Notes under the pieces: generated by a model
Seen by the model: only the letters and a program-made list of their open reading frames with translations
Told to the model about the DNA's origin: nothing
Databases searched by the model: none
Source: Adiantum capillus-veneris
Taxonomy: Eukaryota; Streptophyta; Polypodiopsida; Polypodiales; Pteridaceae
Direction: 5' to 3'
Assembly: GCA_014529385.2 (NCBI GenBank)
Contig: CM043944.1
Location: 73,708,884-73,772,883, forward strand
DNA length: 64,000 nt
Made by a program: the position numbers and the translations under genes
Part shown: in pieces, positions 11,422 to 21,839 of the stretch
Position numbering within the stretch: the stretch's first letter is position 1
How the letters are laid out: the number at the start of each line of letters is the position of its first letter

Positions 11422-11426
<5 letters not shown>
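10248..11426. other. Non-coding interval with GCAAAAATT palindromes
   Basis: I see no convincing gene. The interval carries three symmetrical motifs: a perfect 22-bp palindrome at 10389-10410 (half-site TGCAAAAATTG), arms gcaaaatt/aattttgc at 10679-10697, and arms gcaaaaaat/attttttgc at 11112-11132. Related motifs recur at 18.9, 19.0 and 22.9 kb, so this is probably a dispersed non-coding repeat. Confidence 0.5.

Positions 11427-11459
<33 letters not shown>
11427..11459 (+). repeat. (CT)n microsatellite
   Basis: This is a run of about 16 CT units. Confidence 0.95.
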
Positions 11460-11460
<1 letters not shown>

Positions 11461-12399
11461 ACCCTTCACAAACTTAACACTAAACATGAGAAACTAAATG
11501 GGCTCCATCTATACATACCCCAGGCTCTCGGGTTAGTTTTTTTTTCCCATCTCACAGTTAGTCCTACCTCACGTGTTCGATGACCACCGTGTCAAATTTT
11601 TTTGGATTCAAACATTGTATGGCCCCTTTGCGTTTCTTCCTTGAATCCATGTACATGTGTGTGATTTTTTTGGTAAATTTTTTACTTTTTCTTCCATTTA
11701 TTGCGTTTAGAAAATAAATTAAAAGTGATAAAAATAAGGAAAACCAGAAAACTTGACCCAAAACATCTTAAAACTAGCTAGATAAATAAAAGAGGTCGTT
11801 TTTCAAGAAAATTCTTTATTCCTAAATTTCCAACGGGATATCCCACTTCTTATTATCAATTTTTAGAAAAAATATTATTATTTGCGTATTTACACACACC
11901 TAAGGGTTCATTTCAACAATTGTCCCTTACTCTTGAGTCTCCTCACATCTCGGGCATAATACCAACATTTGTGACAAAAGACAAAAAACCAAACACAAAT
12001 TTCAATTTAAAAAAAACAAAAAAACAATGCCTTTTTTCTTTCTAGCTTCACATTGTGCATTTGGAATGCTTTAAAATGCCTCCCCCCCCTCCTAGTATGA
12101 GTCCTCCTGGATGACGATTGTCATCCAGGGTGTGCTGTGCATGGCCATAAAGTGATGCCTGATGAAAGGCCATGTAAGGGGCCCTACATATGCATACTCA
12201 GTCAATGCATAGAAAATTGATGATGTGAAAGAGGTGGGTCTTAAGATGACTACTTAAGGGCATTCAATGCCAAGGTTTATCAATGAGCTTGTAACATGTA
12301 GTAGGAACTGTAGTTCAATAGCTCGTTGGCAATTTATCAAAAGCGGTTGTCAATTGACGGTCCAAGGTTGTGATTGAAGTAACGGCCACGATTCTCCGC
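11460..12399. other. AT-rich non-coding interval
   Basis: No gene is supported. A stem-loop with perfect 10-bp arms (cctggatgac / gtcatccagg) and a 4-nt loop lies near 12108-12131, and a C run near 12080-12087. Confidence 0.5.
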
Positions 12400-12790
12400 T
12401 CATGAATTGTGATTTCTTTGGCTAGGTTGGTTGTATTGGCTGGTTTTTTTTTGAAAACCATGTCGGTCTAGGCAGTTGTTGCTTTTCTTTGAGCTTTGGT
12501 ATCCACCTTTTTGCGTTTTGTTGTATTCGTGGCATTGGTCGCTGATTAATTTGTTGGAAAATTGGATCTTTTGGGGATGCTGAAGGAGAGTGGTCATGCT
12601 GTTTGGTAGATTATAGTTGAACTCTTGGAATCCAAAAAAACTTACCATGAATGCGTGGAGTTCCTTTTGGTATCCAGAGTTTGCATATAGGGTCTATCTA
12701 GTTTGGCATTGACTATAATTGTTCAGCTGGTACTTTAGGTACCCACATTTGCTTCGTTTTTCAATGTGGCCATGGATTAGGAGTGTTTGG
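12400..12790 (-). pseudogene. Broken reading frames with repeated W-x-P-K motifs, downstream of the extra protease-like domain
   Basis: Minus-strand frames between 12.78 and 12.40 kb contain a recurring Trp-x-Pro-Lys/Arg pattern (MWVPKVPAEQL, LWIPKGTPRIHG, FFWIPRVQL, RWIPKL) interrupted by stops. Another frame over 12400-12648 is open for 82 codons. I do not recognise a defined family. Basic W-x-P-K strings occur in some plant retroelement gag regions, so this could be remnant gag-like sequence. Support is weak. Confidence 0.3.
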
Positions 12791-13009
12791 GATATTGATT
12801 GAAATAGGGGATTGTGTCTGTGTGGCTTGCTTGGGAGAATCCCTTCAATCTTGTCTTTTGATCATCACGTCTAGAGTGTTTTACATCTATCACAATTCTT
12901 GTTTTTTGGTATCTCCCTAGTTGCATTTTTGTCATTGTTATTATCTGCCTTGGTTGCAAAATCAACATAGAAGACTTGAGCCTTTTTTTGACACGCACTT
13001 GGTTAGTGA

Positions 13010-13400
13010 TCCATTGTATATGAGCATTATATCTCCGTTGCCATGGTGTCCCCATTATCAGCTAATTACAGGATGCATTGGGTGGGAGTATGAAAAGTTT
13101 GGGAGGGCATTCGTATTCATTGATATGTACCGTGAACTTGAAAAATCCGGTAGAAGTAGTGATAGTTCCATTGAATCCTGTAAATGATCTTTGTAGGGTT
13201 TGTAATTTTAATTCTGGCATCTGCTTGGTAAATATTCCAATTGATTGTGTTCATTTGAGTGCTGGAGTCGATCAGTGCATGAGTAGATAACATTATAGAT
13301 CCTAGCTTTACTTCAATGTATGGGTCCACATATCGTTATCTTCCTCCTTGATGGTGATATGATAAACTTTGTGTTTCCTCTTAGCTGCCCTTTCTTTTGC
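13010..13400 (-). pseudogene. Second retropepsin-like domain, downstream of integrase
   Basis: ORF 13117-13329 (minus) reads DPYIEVKLGSIMLSTHALID then SSTQMNTINWNIYQ, with the aspartic-protease signature D-S-S-T where D-S/T-G is usual. After a frame change the translation gives FNGTITTSTGFFKFTVHI, then FILPPNAS, a TAG stop, and LIMGTPWQRRYNAHIQW, which matches the flap region and the hydrophobic-hydrophobic-Gly C-terminal signature of retropepsins. A short Lys/Arg-rich stretch (13.50-13.37 kb) separates it from the integrase C-terminus. GYPSY-A already has its own protease at 17.2-17.6 kb, so this is an extra one. It is either an unusual 3' domain or a fragment of another element. Confidence 0.6.
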
Positions 13401-13499
13401 TTCTTATTGTGCCTGTTTAATCTTGAGTTTGTGCATCTCCTTTCTGTGTTTAGCTGCACATGCTCTCTTAAGCATTTCCTGTGTAAGCAACATGTGATA

Positions 13500-14430
13500 T
13501 TTCTTCAGTATGCATCCACTTATCCAATTTGGAATTTGTTGTCCATCTAATGTAGCGAGCTTAATGAATTGGTTATATTGAATGAATCACAAAGGTTCCT
13601 CTTTTGTGCTTTTTTAATTTTTTGCTTAAGAGTATAGACAAGCACATGATCCCTTGGCATAAAGTCCTTGGATTTCAAGTGTTTGTCATGAAACTCCTTC
13701 ATGCATCTTTTCTGGGTGTAAATTGCAACTATAGCCTTTAGTCAAATTTCTTCCAAATTTTCTAGTTCATCCAACGATTAGACCATTCATGTCCGGTCTA
13801 TTCAAGTTCTTTGGCTATTTGCAATGTAGGGATCTATAGGTAATATGACATTAAGTCCAAACACCATGTTGTATGGTGTAATTCCCAATACCATTTATAT
13901 GAAACTCTATAAGCCCAAACAATAGAGTGCAACCTTTGATCCCAATTAGACCTACTGTCATTCATAATCTTAGTAAGTACTGTGCACAAGACTTTGTTGG
14001 TACTTTCAGCCTGACCATTAGCTTGTGGTGATAAGGGACTCATTTTTGATGTATAACCATGAACCCATTAGGAAAATATTCAATGAACTCATCAACAAAA
14101 TGAGTTCTTCGATCACTAACAATTTCTATCGACAAGCCATACCTTGTAAGTACATTTTCATACAAGAATTCTGTTGTAGTTTGTGCATCATTTTTTTGTG
14201 TAGCTTTAGCTTCGTGCCACTTAGTCATGTAGTCTGTGGCTACAATGATATATTCCGCATGAGTTCTGTAAGCCGATGGTGCTATGGGGCTCACGAAGTC
14301 TAGATCCCATTTGGAAAACGCATGTGCTCCTATCGTGGGTCTCATCGGCATTTCGTCCTTCTTGATGGGGACTTTTGTTCTTTGACATTCATCACATTGT
14401 TTCACAAATGCGTTAGCATCCATGAATAGT
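13500..14430 (-). pseudogene. GYPSY-A integrase
   Basis: ORF 14040-14423 (minus) holds the end of the HHCC zinc finger (CDECQRTK), the first catalytic Asp (WDLDFVSPI, then IIVATDYMTKW) and the second (IEIVSDRRTHFVDEF). ORF 13834-14043 has SPLSPQANGQAESTNK with the catalytic Glu. Further frames reach FHDKHLKSKDF, HVLVY and, at about 13.51 kb, NWISGCILKKYH, the usual C-terminal end of plant gypsy integrases. It would insert the cDNA into the genome. All three acidic residues are present, but the frame breaks at least twice. Confidence 0.8.
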
Positions 14431-14769
14431 GTAGGCCACCAAATTTTGGCAAATATTATAGCCTTAGACGTTTTGTCTGTTAAAAATTAACCTCTCGCTT
14501 GCCGAACGCTTGCCATGCACTTCCTACAAGATTGGTATATACTCATTTTCTAATGCACAAAGTCAAAGCTGATTATCTTTGCCCCACTTATACAGCTGGT
14601 GGCCAATCAATTTGTATGATTCTGCTTTAGTTACGATTTCCTTCACTTGCCTTGGACATGCTCTCAGGAAAAGGAACCTGGTTCAAGCAGTCCACAATAA
14701 CTTACTCCAATGTGGTGCTAGGGTCACGTGGTACAGTGTAGCGTACTCCTGTGGTTTGCTGTTTGTGCA

Positions 14770-16652
14770 TTAACTATAATTCTTAATACACATGTGTGCA
14801 TCAAGTTTCATACAAGGACAAAGAACTCCAGTTCTTAGCAAATTTTGATATGTTTTAAATTCTCCATGATGGATGAAGTCCGTAGTGACATGTGCTTCTT
14901 TTGGATACAAGGGGATGTCAGATGCCTCAAAGAACAACTGCAACATGTTGTCTGAACCCCTATGATATAATCGACTGCTAAGCAGTTGAAAAGGGTTGTT
15001 TTGTTCAACTACACATCTGTCATCTATTTTCTTTTGGTCTAGGAGCAACTTCCTATAAACGAGGGGAATTAATCTCTCACTCCATTTGGGTATCATTTCT
15101 AGGTTAAAGAGATATGCATCTAGCAAATCATCTTCAACTCTGTGTGGGTTTTCTTCATTTAGCAATCTCGATAGGTGATCAACTCGTTGATGAGTTGTCA
15201 CTTTTTAAACCACAATTGTGAAATCAAATTCTTGCAAGATGATAAACCATGTCACTATTTGGTCCCTGTTGCATGGTTTGTTGACTAAATACAACAATGC
15301 CTAATGATCAACGAAGAAAATGAATTGGTTGACTAATAGGTAATGGTGGAATTTGTTCACAATGTAAACCATGCCCAATCCTTCTCTTTCTGTTGTTATG
15401 TAGTTTTGCTTTGTGTTGTTAAGTTGACGACTGGCATAGTAGATTGGAATCTCCATAGTTCCTTCACCAGGTTGTGCTAGGATACATCCAATAGCAAATG
15501 CAGGTACATCTATATGAACATGACATATTTTATTCCAAATTGGAGCTTTGAGGATTGGTACTGATACTAAAGCTTGTTTTAACTTTTGAAATGGTCTCTC
15601 ACTATCTTTCGCCCAGTTGTAGGTTAAAATCAACCCGTAGAGAGGCTTATCTATGATAGCATAGATATAGATGAGCTTCCTATAGTCCCACAATGTCCCA
15701 TAAAACATTGAACCTCTTTCACTATTTTAGGTCCTTGCATGTTCACAATCACCTTGATTTTGTCCATGTCAGTGGATATTACGTTTGCTGACACAGTGCC
15801 AGCACAATGTGCCCTAAGATCTTGCCTTGTTTTACCATGAAAAGACATTTTTCTTGTTAAGGTAAGTTTGATAGGTACAACACTTCTCACAGACTTTCCT
15901 TAGATGCTCTATATGGTTTTTTGCGTAATATCGAGTGCACACACGTCACCATATAGATTTCTAAAAAGATACACAAGTATTCTCTGAAGGCATGAGCCAT
16001 AAGTCTTTGAAAGGTGGCAGGTGTGTTTGTCAACCCAAAAGTCATTACTAGATAAGAAAAAATTCCACATTCAGTCACAAAAGTTGTTTTGTGCTGATCT
16101 CCTAATTTAATCGACAATTGATTATATACTAAAAATCCATCCAGAAAGCTATAAGCTTGTTTTTGCGCTACTCTTTCCAAGACATGATCAGTGATGGGTA
16201 GAGGATAATTTATGTTTTGGAGGTTGACACAAACTCTTAACTTTCCATAATTTCTTCTTAGGTACCACCACAATTGGGGATACCCAATCCACGTGCTCAA
16301 TTTCATAAATGAACTCCATTTCTTTGAGTTTGTCAATTTCCTCTTTAATTTTTTTGGCAAATGTTTTGTTATAAGTGTAAGGGCGTTGTCTGCTCGGTTT
16401 GGCATCTGACTTTAAAATAATTTTATGCTGATAGATGGTAGGATCAACCCCTTTTAGGTCCCTTTAGGATCAGGCAAACACATCCTTATATTCTTTGAGC
16501 ATCTGAATCAACAACTTCTCTTCATCTGGTGCTAGATCCGTAGCAATGTAGGCAGGTTTAAGCTCCTCTCCTAGTTCCACTAGGTTTATCTTTTTTGTAT
16601 CCTCTGGTCCATCTACGACTTCCGTGATGGGAAAATTATCATAAGGATGCAC
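14770..16652 (-). pseudogene. GYPSY-A reverse transcriptase and RNase H
   Basis: ORF 16470-16652 (minus) is the RT approach sequence (LIQMLKEYKDVFA). ORF 15887-16405 holds KLRVCVNLQNINYPLPITD, SFLDGFLVYNQL and the sequence TFGLTNTPATFQRLM. The Asp-Asp catalytic box is destroyed: the expected FLDD reads CIFLEIYMV. ORF 15301-15708 is RNase H (PILKAPIWNK, AIGCILAQPGEG, ASRQLNNTKQNYITTEREGL, FFVDH). ORF 14770-15201 begins with a degraded DHLSRLLNEENP and leads into the integrase zinc finger. Several frames are needed, so it is a pseudogene. Confidence 0.8.
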
Positions 16653-16654
16653 AT

Positions 16655-17195
16655 TGTGCTTGATTGAAGTCTACTTGATTATTTATCAGTGATCAGGGCT
16701 TGATAACATGCAAGGTTAGATGATTAATGTACGCCAGATGCGGCTTTAAAGGGTCAACAGATGCCTTGATGATGCTAAAAAGGAGTATGCTTGAAGTGAG
16801 CACAAATGAGAGACTATGATCTAGAATTGTAGTGCTTAAAGTGCTCTACTGCCCTGTCTTTACGGCTCGTCGATTAGAGCTACGGTGCAAAAGTTATGGC
16901 AGGTTGAAGTTTAAGTTAATGTAGATCCGTATGAATTGGGCAATTACAGCTGAGGGGACAAAAATAAAGTGCATGCATGGGACTTTGTGGAGCACGTCGG
17001 TCTTTTTAGATCACTGATCAGAGTTACGATTACCAAGATATCGCTAGATTAAATTTCCCCGGGGGCCAGTTCTGTGCCAAGTCGGTCACCTCGGTCGGTA
17101 TGCCATCTGGTGTTTTTGTCTGGAGCTTGACACGATTCGAGAGGATAGTACTCAGTATATGGGGTAAGTAGGAAGTGACTGAGCATCAATCGGAA
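16655..17195 (+). repeat. Diverged LTR fragment related to GYPSY-B, inserted in GYPSY-A
   Basis: About 540 bp between the GYPSY-A protease and RT match the reverse complement of the GYPSY-B LTR (for example 27350-27820). Shared stretches include 'gtctttacggctcgtcgatt', 'aagttatggcag', 'acagctgagggga' and 'ccgggggcc', with overall similarity roughly three quarters by eye. The outermost LTR bases are missing at the left end. The orientation is opposite to GYPSY-B itself. It reads as an old partial or solo LTR of the GYPSY-B family. Confidence 0.75.
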
Positions 17196-17201
17196 CCCAG
17201 G

Positions 17202-17610
17202 TCAGAAGTAGATATAATCATAGCCCAAGTTTTGGACCATCTTTAATTGGTGCATGAATGGCCTTCCTAGAATAACATTGTAGTTATTCTCAGTACCAAA
17301 ATCCACTACTGCGAACATATGTTTGTACTCAATACCACAAGACACCATCACTACTTGTTCTGAATTCCAATAGGTTTTGCAATCCACAGGGGTGGGGGGA
17401 ATTTTGATGACTTAATCCATGAAACTCACCTCTTCCTCAATTGGCTTCTTACGGGCAGTTTGATTCAAATGTATGACAGAAAACGATTCTCCCCAACAGG
17501 AAAACTTTTTCATGTCTGCCATATATGCATACCTATACTCATGTCCCTTGCTTTCTACCAAAATAAGCCAGTTCCCTACGTCAAGGTGGTAGACATACAT
17601 GTACATCTAC
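17202..17610 (-). pseudogene. GYPSY-A aspartic protease region
   Basis: ORFs 17412-17606 and 17202-17387 (minus) give HMFAVVDFGTENNYNVILGR then PFMHQLKMVQ, which matches the C-terminal half of gypsy retropepsins (hydrophobic-ILGR motif just before the linker to RT). The N-terminal catalytic D-S-G is not recognisable. Short open pieces upstream, up to about 18 kb, may be the rest of the gag-protease region. Confidence 0.55.
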
Positions 17611-18060
17611 TTGATGTCAGTGAGTTCTATTGGGCTCACGTCCTCCCTCAAGTAATAGTTATCCCCTTCTGTAGTCACTAATCTGTATAATCCCACTCAA
17701 GGATCATCTACTGACATTTTCTCTAGCTCTTTCATAGACACAAATATTGCTCTTGGACCAGTCTCCAATGGAGGTCTCTCAACTCCCTCTTAAACTTTAT
17801 CTTTAATCCCAATCATCCTCATAGCATCAACATGGTCCATGATTGTCCATCCTAAGAGGCAACCCCTCTCTCATTGATACATCGGTCTTTGTAGTCAACA
17901 ACCTCAACTTGTTCTTGGAACTCATGGTTTCCCAAATCCTCTCAAACATAACACTTATGAAGGTAGTCTACATAGATCATGGCTCCCTATCCATTAGTGT
18001 AGTATTAAGTCAATTGTTTAATGAGGGAAAGTTCAAGTCTTTGTGATGTTCCCTGTCCAT

Positions 18061-20793
18061 GTCCCCGACTATGGCAACTCATTTCATGTGCTTTCTCTGC
18101 CATAAGTGTAGTGAAGGATGACTCAGGTGAAGTGCCAGCAATGACTTCCTCCTACACAATTGTTAAGGGCTCTATGCTCACTTGATTAACACTCTCTTCC
18201 ATGATCCCATACTCACTTGGTCTCTGGGTACTCTAACACCTGACCGATACCAAGCTCTTGATCTACAAAACATGAACAACTCAATAATTCTCAACCCTAA
18301 ACAATTACCTAGATGTGTTTAGAATCTCAGAGCTTCCTTGGGTATTTCAATTCCTTCTTTGAAACAATCTCCCTTCTTGTACAAGGCTCAATAAAAACTT
18401 GAACATGGAAGTTGAACATGGAAGTAGTTAAGTCACACCAGCAACTGATGTACATACAAATTTTGGTCACTTACAGGGTCTCATGCACAAGTTCAATGAT
18501 CTTTAGACCTAGTAATGCTCTTACTCCATAGAGTGGAACCAAAATTGACTTAAAATCTTTACTCCATCATTTTGTGGACAAAAATAATTTTTTTTTCTTG
18601 CCTATAGTGTTATGAGGTGCTTTTCTCTTCTAATTGTCTCAAAGACTTTGTACTCAATGATAACAATTGGCTTTTGCAAGAAATGCAAGATTTTGACTCT
18701 TTTGATGGGTTCAGGAGTCCTTTGATCTGTTTTTGGCTTACTTTCAGAGTGGAGTTTAGCTTATTCTCATGCTCAAGAGAACAATTCTAGGTTTAGCTAT
18801 GAAAGGGTGCAATTTACCTTGGGGACTTCCTTTGGTACATGTTTGGTCTCCTCAATCCAAGTGTGTTTAGGCTTAGGTACAAAAATTGCAATTTCTGCAC
18901 ATCAAAATGAATTATTGCACTTTTCTCAATTCTAACTTGATGAATGCCTTGTGTAGCTTGAGATAAGCCCTTGGTATCAAAATCATCCAAAAAAATCTTT
19001 CCTAGCAGAATTTGGTGCAAAATTGCAAATTTTGCACTAACTTTTGCTTTTGGCCACTTTTCAAGTCTTCCCAAGTATTCTACTCTTCTTCAAGAGTGCC
19101 TTGCCAATTTACACCACATTTGTGCATTTGAATTGGTCTCAAGCCTTATTCCAACACTTTTTTTGGCAAGAAAGATAAAGTTTTGACTCCAGACTCACTT
19201 TCTGATGTTTAGTTTGTACCAAAATCCACACAATAGCTTAAACACATTAGTCAAAGATAGGGATGAAGTGTCATGCACATTCTTGTCCGCGCAAGTCTCA
19301 CCTCTAGGAGAAAATCATGATTTTCTCTCACATATGCTAGTTTAAAGTTTTTTGAGAATTTTGGTAATGGCTATGCATTCACACACTATTTTCCACACAT
19401 GTCAATCCCAAAAATCCTCACTTCCTTGGATGCACCATCATTCTTCAAACTGTCCTTACCTTTGGTATCCGAATCCCTTCAATGATATGCAATTCCAATG
19501 AGATGCAGAGATTGCTTGTCATTCTTGCTTACGTACCCTACTCCTAAAACAGAAGAAACAACTCAAAAATGGATTTCAAGTACATAATCTACATTTCCTA
19601 ATCGATTTTCTTTTTTTGTTTGCTTGCATTTTTCTTGTCTAGTGCAAGCTTCACCCCACTACTTGTTGATAAAGCCTTGCAATAAGCTCTAACCATATCG
19701 AAAATACGGATTCTAGCGGGTCTTACAAAATGGCAAGTGAGTTTTTTCGAGCAACAAAAGAAACGAGCGAGTCCCTAAGCAATAAATATATTTGTGAAAT
19801 AATTCTTTTTTGAAATCCAGACAACTACCAAAATAGGTCCACAGTGCCGAGGACCCATTTTTGCATAGCTGGCTGCCTTCTCCAACATGCACAAGAGCCT
19901 TTTTTAAATATAAATGTGATCAAGTATGTGATACACATTCTGAAAATACATAATATTGAGAAAATTTTAAATATGTCCCATAAGAGGGAGGATCTAGCAA
20001 AAGTGCACAAGCACAGGTCGAGATCGTCATTGGTAGTAGAAAGGTTGTGTAGTCCGAGTCGCTTTTTGATGACATTAGCAACACCAGGTCAAGATGGTCA
20101 GTGACAATGAAAGGGCTACAAATGGGGATGAGAGGGCATGTAGAGGCATTCTTTTTCTCATGCTGCTATCACTCTAAGAGTGTACCTAAGTGGTCTAGCA
20201 CATTTGATAGAGTCGAACCCAAGACTTTGGGGTCTGACCCCCCGAAGTTTTGAGTAGCAATCAACTACATATGAGATCGCAAGAGATGAGAATTGGGATC
20301 TTAGGGGATTCCTATAATTACATTTACAATTGGATTGAGTAAGTATACGGTACCCAATTTTAACAAGTTGCTGATTATATAATATCTATAGCAACAACGG
20401 CTGACTCCACTGAAATAGCACTCAAATTCCCCGCCATCAAAAGTGGCGCTACCCCATGCTGAAATCGGATTGCGTTGGCATGGATTGGTTTTGATTACAA
20501 TCACGAAGGTCATAGGAAGGCAACATGCTAGAAAAAAAAGGGGTACAATGTATTTTAACTGGCTAAAATTGTAAAATCCAGATTAGATTTTGAACTTGCC
20601 TTTTAAAAAAGTGGAAATTTAGACAAGTTTTAGTGTAATTAGTGGCAAAAGCTTCACCTAAAAACCATGATTTTTCCTTATTTTCACCTCTTAGGGAAAA
20701 TGTATTTTTATAGCTATAAGAGTCGGAACTTGGAAGGCCTGGTGAAGTTGATAATAGTTTAATAAATAAAAAAAACCTTGTAGGTATGTAGCA
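18061..20793. other. Non-coding, repeat-derived interval
   Basis: No gene is supported. Symmetric GCAAAATTGCAAATTTTGC-type motifs recur at 18879-18899 (imperfect) and 19015-19037 (arms gtgcaaaatt/aattttgcac, perfect). A palindrome ggggtctgacccc lies near 20232, next to a box-B-like 'gggttcgactct' on the minus strand near 20215, possibly a SINE/tRNA-derived scrap. Confidence 0.45.
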
Positions 20794-20856
20794 CTTTGTG
20801 AACCTGTTGGAACTAGTCCACGCCGGTGTGGATTGGTTCTAACAGGTTTCACAAGG
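20794..20856. repeat. Imperfect 28-bp inverted repeat
   Basis: Arms at 20794-20821 and 20828-20856 share ctttgtgaacctgtt / cctgttagaaccaatccac-type sequence with a 6-bp loop. The inner ends read TGTTGGAAC...GGTTCTAACA, resembling paired LTR or foldback termini. Function unknown. Confidence 0.7.
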
Positions 20857-21038
20857 AGAGAGCATGCAGAGGCCTGGCGTAGCGAGGCTGTGGCTGAAGG
20901 GAAAATGGGTGTCGAAGGGAAAAGGGGCTTCGCCACAACTGTTGCTATGTCTCATCTCACTCTCCTGTCTCCCACCTTCATGCAAGACAGAGAGAAGAAC
21001 AAGAAGAGAAGAGATGATAGCATGCAAGTGGCAACGTA

Positions 21039-21162
<124 letters not shown>

Positions 21163-21299
21163 CAAAGCAAGCATCGGCCATGGAAGATGATAGAAATAAA
21201 CATCCACGAGACAACGGTAAGCGGCCAAAGGTCGGTTACAGGACGTGAAGCAGCCATATGTGCTCATCGGCTGGGTTGCTGCTAATGATATGTTTGACA

Positions 21300-21831
21300 T
21301 GGCTAGTCATGAGTGATGAGCACTGTCGCCCTTCTGAGTCGCATTCCTCTCCATCTTGAGGAACTTTTAAGTGGGCAGCTCTTAGCGCGCATTCATAGCT
21401 TTCTCTAATTTTGGGGGGGTATGGCCCGTCATCATCAGTTATGGCCTTTGTTTGAAGATTAAAATGAAACTGCTGCACAACAAAACTTTGTCGCATGTCA
21501 TCAATGTGATCGCACATGACAGGGGACACTGGCTATTACAACCAATTATCAGCAACTATACTACTTGAATTTTGATCATGGTGCAGCTCTGCAAGAAGAA
21601 TGCAAGCCTTGAAGTAGCGCAAAATTCAACAGATCTGGGGGAAGGCTGGCCTTCGAGCAGGTTCACCATGCAAGCATGTCTGGATGTAACTAGCCAGAGC
21701 TGGGGGACAAAAATTAGAAGGAAGCATTGGTCTTTCCCCTGCCAGTACCCTCTTCCAGATTTGAGTGCCTTCAAAGGGGGACTTTTGGTCATAATATCAT
21801 AGTAAACCAAGGCAAAGCTTTAAACATCCAT
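21300..21831 (-). pseudogene. Protein kinase C-terminal fragment (decayed, intron-containing copy)
   Basis: From 21831 downward on the minus strand the translation gives MDV, a TAA stop, SFALVYYDIMTKSPP, then in a shifted frame FEGTQIWKRVLAGERPML, PSNFCPPALASYIQTC and PARRPAFPQIC, a TGA stop, and ILRYFKACIL. This matches kinase subdomains IX-XI (D-V-x-S-F, then the C-W-x2-x-P-x-x-R-P region, here with Leu for Trp). TTGTGACAG precedes MDV and looks like an intron acceptor, so the copy came from genomic DNA, not processed mRNA. A tail ORF at 21236-21529 (PPKIRESYECALRAAHLK) may be the former C-terminus. The N-lobe and catalytic loop are absent. Confidence 0.65.
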
Positions 21832-21839
21832 CTGTCACA

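Larger units (their letters stand above)
12400..18060 (-). mobile_element. GYPSY-A: decayed Ty3/gypsy retrotransposon (Tat-like pol)
   Basis: Minus-strand order is protease (17.6-17.2 kb), RT and RNase H (16.65-14.77 kb), integrase (14.4-13.5 kb), the Ty3/gypsy order. The RT/RNase H and integrase wording (MTFGLTNTPATFQRLM, ASRQLNNTKQNY, SPLSPQANGQAESTNK) fits plant Tat/Athila-type pol. The integrase tail shows no chromodomain. Gag and both LTRs were not recognised, so the outer limits are approximate. The copy has many frameshifts and an LTR fragment of another family inserted between protease and RT. Confidence 0.75.

Noticed and set aside
20195-20245. tRNA gene or SINE near 20.2 kb (box-B-like gggttcgactct on the minus strand)
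   Set aside because: I could not find a proper A box at the right distance, cloverleaf pairing, or a SINE tail.
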